Below are positions 1 to 10,059 of a stretch of 64,000 nt of DNA, piece after piece (positions within the stretch are counted from its first letter, which is position 1; every line of letters begins with the position of its first letter). The notes under the pieces were generated by a model. It was not told where the DNA came from, searched no databases, and saw only the letters and a program-made list of their open reading frames with translations. A program made the translations under genes and the position numbers. Location of the stretch: NCBI RefSeq assembly GCF_029227915.1, contig NC_079877.1, forward strand, positions 1,674,001 through 1,738,000, written 5' to 3'. The DNA comes from Hydractinia symbiolongicarpus. Its lineage: Eukaryota; Cnidaria; Hydrozoa; Anthoathecata; Hydractiniidae.

Positions 1-1263
1 TAACAGTGAAACAATTGACTGTGGGAATTAATTTAACTGATTCTGGACGGTGACCTTATAAATGTGATGAATGCGCCAATTGGACTCCAATAAATAACAT
101 TCTTCTAAATTTGACATGATTACTGGAACTCAGCGATTACCTTGGGCGCTGTGGTAGCGCTTTATTTAAAAATTAAGATAAATAAGTCATTTTTTACTGT
201 GGGACCAATCCTAGCCGTTAGCGCGCGCTGAAGAAATAGACACAGTTTCAAAAACTACATTTCATTGACTTTCTAACGCTGTAAATCCGTTTGAGTAACA
301 ACGGTTGCGTCACATATTCGTACCAATATGTATTTAGCGATAGTATTCGGATATTACTAGGTTGCATCGCTTTTTACAGTGAAACGTTTGACTGTGGGAC
401 TTAATTGAACTGATTTTGGACTTTGACCTTATAAATGTGATAAATGAGCCATTTTGACTAAAAGAAATAACATTCTTCTTGATTTGACATGATTGCTGGA
501 ACTCAGCGATTACACTGGGCGCTGTGGTAGCGCTTTATTTAAAAGTTAAGATAAATAAGTCATTTTTACTGTGGAAACAATCCTAGCCGTTATCGCGCGC
601 TGAAGAAATAGAGACAGTTTCAAAAACTACATTTCATTGACTTTCTAACAGTGTCAATGCGTTTGAGTTACAACGGTTGCGTCACATATTCGTACCAACA
701 TGTATTTAGTGATTTCCTTCCGATATTACTAAGTTGTATCGCTTTTAACAGTGAAACGATTGACTTTGGGAATTAATTCAACTGATTCTGGACTGTGACC
801 TTATAAATGTGATAAATGCGCCAATTGGACTCCAAGAAATAACATTCTTCTTAATTTGACATGATTACTGGAACTCAGCGATTAGACTGGGCGCTGTGGT
901 AGCGCTTTATTTAAAAATTAAGATAAATAAGTCATTTTTTACTGTGGGACCAATCCTAGCCGTTATGACGCGCTGAAGAGATAGAGACAGTTTCAAAAAC
1001 CACATTTCATTGACTTACTAACGGTGTCAATCTGTTTGAGTTACAACAGTTGCGTCACAAATTTGTACTAACATGCATTTAGTGATTCCCTTCCGATGTT
1101 ACTAAGTTGTAACGCTTTTAACAGTGAAACGATTGACTGTGGGAATTAATTTAACTGATTCTGGACTGTGACCTTATAAATGTGATGAATGCGCCAATTG
1201 GTCTCCAAGGAATAACATTCTTCTAAATTTGACATGATTACTGGAACTCAGCGATTACACTGG

Positions 1264-1278
1264 GCGCTGTGGTAGCGC
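1264..1278. other. Mid-monomer inverted repeat gcgct-gtggt-agcgc (example)
   Basis: A perfect 5-bp inverted repeat with a 5-base spacer, present in most A, B, D, E, F, S and many P units. One arm is changed in C (agtgc), H (agcgt), many P (aaggc) and Q units. It could form a small hairpin in single-stranded DNA or RNA. It coincides with the left end of the 62-bp deletion and lies inside or close to several chimera switch intervals. No protein is known to me to bind it. Confidence 0.6.
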
Positions 1279-1336
1279 TTTATTTAAAAATTAAGATAAA
1301 TAAGTCATTTTAACTGTGGGACCAATCCTAGCCGTT

Positions 1337-1346
1337 AGCGCGCGCT
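1337..1346. other. 10-bp CpG palindrome agcgcgcgct (example)
   Basis: A perfect palindrome about 70 bp after the inverted repeat, in A, F and Q units. In other types this spot reads tcgcgcgct, gacgcgct, cacgcgct, ttcgcgct or tttgcgct, so it is both the most CpG-dense and one of the most variable places in the monomer. Loss of CpG by methylation-linked mutation would explain part of this, but that is inference. Confidence 0.55.
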
Positions 1347-1492
1347 GAAGAAATAGACACAGTTTCAAAAACTACATTTCATTGACTTTTTAACGCTGTA
1401 AATCCGTTTGAGTAACAACGGTTGCGTCACATATTCGTACCAACATGTATTTAGCGATAGTATTCGGATATTACTAGGTTGCATCGCTTTTT

Positions 1493-1864
1493 ACAGTGAA
1501 ACGTTTGACTGTGGGACTTAATTGAACTGATTTTGGACTTTGACCTTATAAATGTGATAAATGAGCCACTTTGACTAAAAGAAATAACATTCTTCTTGAT
1601 TTGACATGATTGCTGGAACTCAGCGATTACACTGGGCGCTGTGGTAGCGCTTTATTTAAAAGTTAAGATAAATAAGTCATTTTTACTGTGGAAACAATCC
1701 TAGCCGTTATCGCGCGCTGAAGAAATAGAGACAGTTTCAAAAACTACATTTCATTGACTTTCTAACAGTGTCAATGCGTTTGAGTTACAACGGTTGCGTC
1801 ACATATTCGTACCAACATGTATATAGTGATTTCCTTCCGATGTTACTAAGTTGTATCGCTTTTA
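1493..1864 (+). repeat. Monomer type B (reference copy)
   Basis: 372-bp unit recognised by gtttgactgtgggacttaat, gattttggactttgacc, aatgagccactttgactaaa (usually 'cattttgac'), cttgatttgacatgattgct, actgtggaaacaatcc and aacagtgtcaatgcgtttga. It is the most widespread type in the first domain, with anchors 376, 1493, 2611, 4474, 6337, 7824 (chimeric), 8570, 10060, 11175, 12662, 14524, 16011, 17127 (B/H') and 17870. Its first half resembles the P units of the second domain (shared 'cttaattgaactgattttgg'), so B and P are probably sister types. Confidence 0.85.
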
Positions 1865-2237
1865 ACAGTGAAACGATTGACTGTGGGAATTAATTTAACT
1901 GATTCTGGACTGTGACCTTATAAATGTGATAAATGCGCCAATTGGACTCCAAGAAATAACATTCTTCTTAATTTGACATGATTACTGGAACTCAGCGATT
2001 ACACTGGGCGCTGTGGTAGTGCTTTATTTAAAAATTAAGATAAATAAGTCATTTTTTACTGTGGGACCAATCCTAGCCGTTATGACGCGCTCAAGAGATA
2101 GAGACAGTTTCAAAAACCACATTTCATTGACTTACTAGCGGTGTCAATCTGTTTGAGTTACAACAGTTGCGTCACAAATTTGTACTAACATGCATTTAGT
2201 GATTCCCTTCCGATGTTACTAAGTTGTAACGCTTTTA
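1865..2237 (+). repeat. Monomer type C (reference copy)
   Basis: 373-bp unit: gataaatgcgccaattggac, tggtagtgctttatt (most C copies), ttatgacgcgctcaagag (usually ctgaagag), accacatttcattgacttac, caatctgtttgagttacaac, caaatttgtactaacatgca, gattcccttccg. Anchors 748, 1865, 2983 and 8942; C-like first halves also at 18242 and 18614. The 2983 and 8942 copies share 'ctggactgtcacc', a private variant showing that these two are close relatives 5959 bp apart. Confidence 0.83.
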
Positions 2238-5218
2238 ACAGTGAAACAATTGACTGTGGGAATTAATTTAACTGATTCTGGACGGTGACCTTATAAATGT
2301 GATGAATGCGCCAATTGGACTCCAAGAAATAACATTCTTCTAAATTTGACATGATTACTGGAACTCAGCGATTACCTTGGGCGCTGTGGTAGCGCTTTAT
2401 TTAAAAATTAAGATAAATAAGTCATTTTTTACTGTGGGACCAATCCTAGCCGTTAGCGCGCGCTGAAGAAATAGACACAGTTTCAAAAACTACATTTCAT
2501 TGACTTTCTAACGCTGTAAATCCGTTTGAGTAACAACGGTTGCGTCACATATTCGTACCAATATGTACTTAGCGATAGTATTCGGATATTACTAGGTTGC
2601 ATCGCTTTTTACAGTGAAACGTTTGACTGTGGGACTTAATTGAACTGATTTTGGACTTTGACCTTATAAATGTGATAAATGAGCCATTTTGACTAAAAGA
2701 AATAACATTCTTCTTGATTTGACATGATTGCTGGAACTCAGCGATTACACTGGGCGCTGTGGTAGCGCTTTATTTAAAAGTTAAGATAAATAAGTCATTT
2801 TTACTGTGGAAACAATCCTAGCCGTTATCGCGCGCTGAAGAAATAGAGACAGTTTCAAAAACTACATTTCATTGACTTTCTAACAGTGTCAATGCGTTTG
2901 AGTTACAACGGTTGCGTCACATATTCGTACCAACATATATTTAGTGATTTCCTTCCGATGTTACTAAGTTGTATCGCTTTTAACAGTGAAACGATTGACT
3001 GTGGGAATTAATTTAACTGATTCTGGACTGTCACCTTATAAATGTGATAAATGCGCCAATTGGACTCCAAGAAATAACATTCTTCTTAATTTGACATGAT
3101 TACTGGAACTCAGCGATTACACTGGGCGCTGTGGTAGTGCTTTATTTAAAAATTAAGATAAATAAGTCATTTTTTACTGTGGGACCAATCCTAGCCGTTA
3201 TGACGCGCTGAAGAGATAGAGAGAGTTTCAAAAACCACACTTCATTGACTTACCAACGGTGTCAATCTGTTTGAGTTACAACAGTTGCGTCACAAATTTG
3301 TACTAACATGCATTTAGTGATTCCCTTCCGATATTACTAAGTTGTAACGCTTTTAACAGTGAAACGATTGACTGTGGGAATTAATTTAACTGATTGTGGA
3401 CTGTGACCTTATAAATGTGATGAATGCGCCAATAGGACTCCAAGAAATAACATTCTTCTAAATTTGACATGATTACTGGAACTCAGCGATTACACTGGGC
3501 GCTGTGGTAGCGCTTTATTTAAAAATTAAGTTAAATAAGTCATTTTTTACTGTGGGACCAATCGTAGCCGTTATCACGCGCTGAAGAAATAGAGACAGTT
3601 TCAAAAACTACATTTCATTGACTTTCTAACGGTGTCAATCCGTTTGAGTTACAACGGTTGCATCACATATTCGTACCAACATGTATTTAGTGATTTCCTT
3701 CCGATATTACTAAGTTGTATCGCTTTTAACAGTGAAACGATTGACCGTGGGAATTAATTCAACTGATTCTGGACTGTGACCTTATAAATGTGAATAATGC
3801 GCCAATTGGTCTCCAAGGAATAACATTCTTCTAAATTTGACATGATTACTGGAACTCAGCGATTACACTGGGCGCTGTGGTAGCGCTTTATTTAAAAATT
3901 AAGATAAATGAGTCATTTTTTACTGTGGGACCAATCCTAGCCGTTATCGCGCGCTGAAGAAATAGAGACAGTTTCAAAAACTACATTTCATTGACTTTCT
4001 AGCAGTGTCAATGCGTTTGAGTTACAACGGTTGCGTCACATATTCGTACCAACATGTATTTAGTGATTTCCTTCCGATATTACTAAGTTGTATCGCTTTT
4101 AACAGTGAAACTATTGACTGTGGGAATTAATTTAACTGATTCTGGACTGTGACCTTATAAATGTGATAAATGCGCCAATTGGACTCCAAGAAATAACATT
4201 CTTCTTAATTTGACATGATTACTGGAACTCAGCGATTACACTGGGCGCTGTGGTAGCGCTTTATTTAAAAGTTAAGATAAATAAGTCATTTTAACTGTGG
4301 GACCAATCCTAGCCGTTAGCGCGCGCTGAAGAAATAGACACAGTTTCAAAAACTACATTTCATTGACTTTCTAACGGTGTAAATCCGTTTGAGTAACAAC
4401 GGTTGCGTCACATATTCGTACCAACATGTATTTAGCGATAGTATTCGGATATTACTAGGTTGCATCGCTTTTCACAGTGAAACGTTTGACTGTGGGACTT
4501 AATTGAACTGATTTTGGACTTTGACCTTATAAATGTGATAAATGAGCCATTTTGACTAAAAGAAATAACATTCTTCTTGATTTGACATGATTGCTGGAAC
4601 TCAGCGATTACACTGGGCGCTGTGGTAGCGCTTTATTTAAAAGTTAAGATAAATAAGTCATTTTTACTGTGGAAACAATCCTAGCCGTTATCGCGCGCTG
4701 AAGAAATAGAGACAGTTTCAAAAACTACATTTCATTGACTTTCTAACAGTGTCAATGCGTTTGAGTTACAACGGTTGCGTCACATATTCGTACCAACATG
4801 TATTTAGTGATTCCCTTCCGATATTACTAAGTTGTAACGCTTTTAACAGTGAAACGATTGACTGTGGGAATTAATTTAACTGATTTTGGACTTTGACCTT
4901 ATAAATATGATAAATGAGCCATTTTGACTAAAACAAATAACATTCTTCTTGATTTGACATGATTGCTGGAACTCAGCGATTACACTGGGCGCTGTGGTAG
5001 CGTTTTATTTAAAAATTAAGATAAATAAGTCATTTTTTACTGTGGGACCAATCCTAGCCGTTATGACGCGCTGAAGAGATAGAGAGAGTTTCAAAAACCA
5101 CACTTCATTGACTTACCAACGGTGTCAATCTGTTTGAGTTACAACAGTTGCGTCACAAATTTGTACTAACATGCATTTAGTGATTCCCTTCCGATATTAC
5201 TAAGTTGTAACGCTTTTA

Positions 5219-5591
5219 ACAGTGAAACGATTGACTGTGGGAATTAATTTAACTGATTGTGGACTGTGACCTTATAAATGTGATGAATGCGCCAATAGGA
5301 CTCCAAGAAATAACATTCTTCTAAATTTGACATGATTACTGGAACTCAGCGATTACACTGGGCGCTGTGGTAGCGCTTTATTTAAAAATTAAGTTAAATA
5401 AGTCATTTTTTACTGTGGGACCAATCGTAGCCGTTATCACGCGCTGAAGAAATAGAGACAGTTTCAAAAACTACATTTCATTGACTTTCTAACGGTGTCA
5501 ATCCGTTTGAGTTACAACGGTTGCATCACATATTCGTACCAACATGTATTTAGTGATTTCCTTCCGATATTACTAAGTTGTATCGCTTTTA
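5219..5591 (+). repeat. Monomer type D (reference copy)
   Basis: 373-bp unit defined by gattgtggactgtgacc (gattgtggtctgtgacc at 9315 and 13406), gatgaatgcgcc, atcgtagccgttatcacgcg and ggttgcatcacatattcg. Copies at 3356, 5219, 9315 and 13406, each followed by an E unit. The 3356 and 5219 copies share 'gccaataggactcc' and 'aattaagttaaataag', which marks them as direct duplicates. Confidence 0.82.
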
Positions 5592-5964
5592 ACAGTGAAA
5601 CGATTGACCGTGGGAATTAATTCAACTGATTCTGGACTGTGACCTTATAAATGTGAATAATGCGCCAATTGGTCTCCAAGGAATAACATTCTTCTAAATT
5701 TGACATGATTACTGGAACTCAGCGATTACACTGGGCGCTGTGGTAGCGCTTTATTTAAAAATTAAGATAAATGAGTCATTTTTTACTGTGGGACCAATCC
5801 TAGCCGTTATCGCGCGCTGAAGAAATAGAGACAGTTTCAAAAACTACATTTCATTGACTTTCTAGCAGTGTCAATGCGTTTGAGTTACAACGGTTGCGTC
5901 ACATATTCGTACCAACATGTATTTAGTGATTTCCTTCCGATATTACTAAGTTGTATCGCTTTTA
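5592..5964 (+). repeat. Monomer type E (reference copy)
   Basis: 373-bp unit defined by gattgaccgtgggaattaat, gtgaataatgcgcc, ttggtctccaaggaataaca, aaatgagtcatttttta and ctagcagtgtcaatgcg. Copies at 3729, 5592 and 13779, and a chimeric one at 9688. It always follows D. The 'gaccgtggg' and 'ggtctccaagg' haplotypes recur in the T units of the second domain, suggesting a common ancestor type. Confidence 0.8.
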
Positions 5965-6336
5965 ACAGTGAAACTATTGACTGTGGGAATTAATTTAACT
6001 GATTCTGGACTGTGACCTTATAAATGTGATAAATGCGCCAATTGGACTCCAAGAAATAACATTCTTCTTAATTTGACATGATTACTGGAACTCAGCGATT
6101 ACACTGGGCGCTGTGGTAGCGCTTTATTTAAAAGTTAAGATAAATAAGTCATTTTAACTGTGGGACCAATCCTAGCCGTTAGCGCGCGCTGAAGAAATAG
6201 ACACAGTTTCAAAAACTACATTTCATTGACTTTCTAACGGTGTAAATCCGTTTGAGTAACAACGGTTGCGTCACATATTCGTACCAACATGTATTTAGCG
6301 ATAGTATTCGGATATTACTAGGTTGCATCGCTTTTC
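5965..6336 (+). repeat. Monomer type F (reference copy)
   Basis: 372-bp unit: aaactattgactgtggg, gataaatgcgccaattggac, cttaatttgacatgattact, cattttaactgtgggacc, aacggtgtaaatccgtttg (or aacgctgtaaatcc), gcgatagtattcgg. Anchors 4102, 5965, 7080, 7452, 10803, 11918, 12290, 14152, 15267, 15639, 16755 and 17498. F units sometimes occur as F-F pairs (7080/7452, 11918/12290, 15267/15639). The second half matches type A. Confidence 0.82.
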
Positions 6337-6708
6337 ACAGTGAAACGTTTGACTGTGGGACTTAATTGAACTGATTTTGGACTTTGACCTTATAAATGTG
6401 ATAAATGAGCCATTTTGACTAAAAGAAATAACATTCTTCTTGATTTGACATGATTGCTGGAACTCAGCGATTACACTGGGCGCTGTGGTAGCGCTTTATT
6501 TAAAAGTTAAGATAAATAAGTCATTTTTACTGTGGAAACAATCCTAGCCGTTATCGCGCGTTGAAGAAATAGAGACAGTTTCAAAAACTACATTTCATTG
6601 ACTTTCTAACAGTGTCAATGCGTTTGAGTTACAACGGTTGCGTCACATATTCGTACCAACATGTATTTAGTGATTCCCTTCCGATATTACTAAGTTGTAA
6701 CGCTTTTA

Positions 6709-7079
6709 ACAGTGAAACGATTGACTGTGGGAATTAATTTAACTGATTTTGGACTTTGACCTTATAAATGTGATAAATGAGCCATTTTGACTAAAACAAA
6801 TAACATTCTTCTTGATTTGACATGATTGCTGGAACTCAGCGATTACACTGGGCGCTGTGGTAGCGTTTTATTTAAAAGTTAAGATAAATAAGTCATTTTT
6901 ACTGTGGAAACAATCCTAGCCGATATCGCGCGCTGAAGAAATAGAGACAGTTTCAAAACTACATTTCATTGACTTTCTAACAGTGTCAATGCGTTTGAGT
7001 TACAACGGTTGCGTCACATATTCGTACCAACATGTATTTAGTGATTTCCTTCCGATATTACTAAGTTGTATCGCTTTTA
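6709..7079 (+). repeat. Monomer type H' (371 bp, A-like head on a B-like body)
   Basis: The first ~40 bp match A (gattgactgtgggaattaat), then the unit becomes B-like (gattttggactttgacc, aatgagccatttt). Private marks are gtagcgttttattt, gccgatatcgcgcgctg and a one-base loss, agtttcaaaactac, which explains the 371-bp length. Copies at 6709, 10432, 11547 and 14896, with the same private marks in the second half of 17127. The 4846 copy (type H) has the same front half but a C-type second half. The type itself looks like an old recombinant that was later amplified. Confidence 0.8.
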
Positions 7080-8196
7080 ACAGTGAAACTATTGACTGTG
7101 GGAATTAATTTAACTGATTCTGGACTGTGACCTTATAAATGTGATAAATGCGCCAATTGGACTCCAAGAAATAACATTCTTCTTAATTTGACATGATTAC
7201 TGGAACTCAGCGATTACACTGGGCGCTGTGGTAGCGCTTTATTTAAAAATTAAGATAAATAAGTCATTTTAACTGTGGGACCAATCCTAGCCGTTAGCGC
7301 GCGCTGAAGAAATAGACACAGTTTCAAAAACTACATTTCATTGACTTTCTAACGGTGTAAATCCGTTTGAGTAACAACGGTTGCGTCACATATTCGTACC
7401 AACATGTATTTAGCGATAGTATTCGGATATTACTAGGTTGCATCGCTTTTAACAGTGAAACTATTGACTGTGGGAATTAATTTAACTGATTCTGGACTGT
7501 GACCTTATAAATGTGATAAATGCGCCAATTGGACTCCAAGAAATAACATTCTTCTTAATTTGACATGATTACTGGAACTCAGCGATTACACTGGGCGCTG
7601 TGGTAGCGCTTTATTTAAAAATTAAGATAAATAAGTCATTTTAACTGTGGGACCAATCCTAGCCGTTAGCGCGCGCTGAAGAAATAGACACAGTTTCAAA
7701 AACTACATTTCATTGACTTTCTAACGCTGTAAATCCGTTTGAGTAACAACGGTTGCGTCACATATTCGTATTAACATGTATTTAGCGATAGTATTCGGAT
7801 ATTACTAGGCTGCATCGCTTTTTACAGCGAAACGTTTGACTGTGGGACTTAATTGAACTGATTTTGGACTTTGACCTTATAAATGTGATAAATGAGCCAT
7901 TTTGACTAAAAGAAATAACATTCTTCTTGATTTGACATGATTACTGGAACTCAGCGATTACACTGGGCGCTGTGGTAGTGCTTTATTTAAAAATTAAGAT
8001 AAATAAGTCATTTTTTACTGTGGGACCAATCCTAGCCGTTATGACGCGCTGAAGAGATAGAGACAGTTTCAAAAACCACATTTCATTGACTTACTAACGG
8101 TGTCAATCTGTTTGAGTTACAACAGTTGCGTCACAAATTTGTACTAACATGCATTTAGTGATTCCCTTCCGATGTTACTAAGTTGTAACACTTTTA
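7080..8196 (+). repeat. F-F-B/C block with a chimeric third unit
   Basis: Anchors 7080 F, 7452 F, 7824 B/C. The third unit starts as B (gtttgactgtggg, gactaaaag, cttgattt) and becomes C within 'gatttgacatgattactgg' at about 7930-7942. It then carries tagtgctttatt, ttatgacgcgctg and caaatttgtactaacatgca. The next unit is A at 8197, as normal after C. Confidence 0.78.
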
Positions 8197-10059
8197 ACAG
8201 TGAAACGATTGACTGTGGGAATTAATTTAACTGATTCTGGACTGTGACCTTATAAATGTGATGAATGCGCCAATTGGACTCCAAGAAATAACATTCTTCT
8301 AAATTTGACATGATTACTGGAACTCAGCGATTACACTGGGCGCTGTGGTAGCGCTTTATTTAAAAATTAAGATAAATAAGTCATTTTTTACTGTGGGACC
8401 AATCCTAGCCGTTAGTGCGCGCTGAAGAAATAGACACAGTTTCAAAAACTACATTTCATTGACTTTCTAACGCTGTAAATCCGTTTGAGTAACAACGGTT
8501 GCGTCACATATTCGTACCAATATGTATTTAGCGATAGTATTCGGATATTACTAGGTTGCATCGCTTTTTACAGTGAAACGTTTGACTGTGGGACTTAATT
8601 GAACTGATTTTGGACTTTGACCTTATAAATGTGATAAATGAGCCATTTTGACTAAAAGAAATAACATTCTTCTTGATTTGACATGATTGCTGGAACTCAG
8701 CGATTACACTGGGCGCTGTGGTAGCGCTTTATTTAAAACTTAAGATAAATAAGTCATTTTTACTGTGGAAACAATCCTAGCCGTTATCGCGCGCTGAAGA
8801 AATAGAGACAGTTTCAAAAACTACATTTTATTGACTTTCTAACAGTGTCAATGCGTTTGAGTTACAACGGTTGCGTCACATATTCGTACCAACATATATT
8901 TAGTGATTTCCTTCCGATGTTACTAAGTTGTATCGCTTTTAACAGTGAAACGATTGACTGTGGGAATTAATTTAACTGATTCTGGACTGTCACCTTATAA
9001 ATGTGATAAATGCGCCAATTGGACTCCAAGAATTAACATTCTTCTTAATTTGACATGATTACTGGAACTCAGCGATTACACTGGGCGCTGTGGTAGTGCC
9101 TTATTTAAAAATTAAGATAAATAAGTCATTTCTTACTGTCGGACCAATCCTAGCCGTTATGACGCGCTGAAGAGATAGAGACAGTTTCAAAAACCACATT
9201 TCATTGACTTACCAACGGTGTCAATCTGTTTGAGTTACAACAGTTGCGTCACAAATTTGTACTAACATGCATTTAGTGATTCCCTTCCGATATTACTAAG
9301 TTGTAACGCTTTTAACAGTGAAACGATTGACTGTGGGAATTAATTTAACTGATTGTGGTCTGTGACCTTATAAATGTGATGAATGCGCCAATTGGACTCC
9401 AAGAAATAACATTCTTCTAAATTTGACATAATTACTGGAACTCAGCGATTACACTGGGCGCTGTGGTAGCGCTTTATTTAAAAATTAAGATAAATAAGTC
9501 ATTTTTTACTGTGGGACCAATCGTAGCCGTTATCACGCGCTGAAGAAATAGAGACAGTTTCAAAAACTACATTTCATTGACTTTCTAACGGTGTCAATCC
9601 GTTTGAGTTACAACGGTTGCATCACATATTCGTACCAACATGTATTTAGTGATTTCCTTCCGATATTACTAAGTTGTATCGCTTTTAACAGTGAAACGAT
9701 TGACCGTGGGAATTAATTCAACTGATTCTGGACTGTGACCTTATAAATGTGAATAATGCGCCAATTGGTCTCCAAGGAATAACATTCTTCTAAACTTGAC
9801 ATGATTACTGGAACTCAGCGATTACACTGGGCGCTGTGGTAGCGCTTTATTTAAAAGTTAAGATAAATAAGTCATTTTAACTGTGGGACCAATCCTAGCC
9901 GTTAGCGCGCGCTGAAGAAATAGACACAGTTTCAAAAACTACATTTCATTGACTTTCTAACGGTGTAAATCCGTTTGAGTAACAACGGTTGCGTCACATA
10001 TTCGTACCAACATGTATTTAGCGATAGTATTCGGATATTACTAGGTTGCATCGCTTTTT
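8197..10059 (+). repeat. Displaced A-B-C trimer plus D and a chimeric E/F unit
   Basis: Anchors 8197 A, 8570 B, 8942 C, 9315 D, 9688 E/F. The order repeats 2238-4101, 5959 bp (16 units) upstream, and the C units share 'ctggactgtcacc'. The 9688 unit has an E front (gaccgtggg, gtgaataatgcgcc, private ctaaacttgac) and an F back (aaaagttaag, cattttaactgtggg). The switch lies between about 9797 and 9857, a span that includes the mid-monomer inverted repeat. Confidence 0.78.

Larger units (their letters stand above)
1121..1492 (+). repeat. Monomer type A (reference copy)
   Basis: 372-bp unit. Diagnostic stretches in order: aattaatttaactgattctg, gatgaatgcgccaattgg, ctaaatttgacatgatta, ttagcgcgcgctgaagaaat, cacagtttc, aacgctgtaaatccgtttga, gagtaacaac, and gcgatagtattcggatatta before the next anchor. 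Other A units start at 3, 2238, 8197, 13034 and 16383; the last two change to another type in their second half. The copies at 3 and 2238 share 'ggacggtgacc' and 'attaccttggg', which this copy lacks. No function is evident. Confidence 0.85.
3..3355 (+). repeat. HOR: three tandem A-B-C trimers (about 1118 bp each)
   Basis: Anchors 3 A, 376 B, 748 C, 1121 A, 1493 B, 1865 C, 2238 A, 2611 B, 2983 C. The trimer period is 1117-1118 bp. Trimers one and three share 'ggacggtgacc' and 'attaccttggg' in their A units, so a six-unit period of 2235 bp is superimposed on the three-unit one. A fourth A-B-C trimer lies apart at 8197. Confidence 0.85.
3356..7079 (+). repeat. HOR: tandem duplication of a five-unit block D-E-F-B-H (1863 bp)
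   Basis: Anchors 3356 D, 3729 E, 4102 F, 4474 B, 4846 H, then 5219 D, 5592 E, 5965 F, 6337 B, 6709 H'. Every corresponding pair is exactly 1863 bp apart. Shared private variants include gccaataggactcc (3428 and 5291), gcttttcacag before the B anchors and gactaaaacaaataac in both H units. The first H changes to a C-type second half at about 5015-5026, which leads into the second D. The second H' keeps its own second half and leads into F. Confidence 0.85.

Noticed and set aside
1380-1430. tRNA-derived or Pol III promoter origin of the monomer
   Set aside because: The cggttgcgtcac and ggttggttcac stretches only loosely resemble a B box, and no A box at a fitting distance or cloverleaf was found.
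1431-1455. CENP-B-box-like motif attcgtaccaacatgta in many units
   Set aside because: It keeps TTCG and the central A at the right spacing, but the CGGG half of the known box (nTTCGnnnnAnnCGGGn) is absent. Five of nine fixed positions is not enough.
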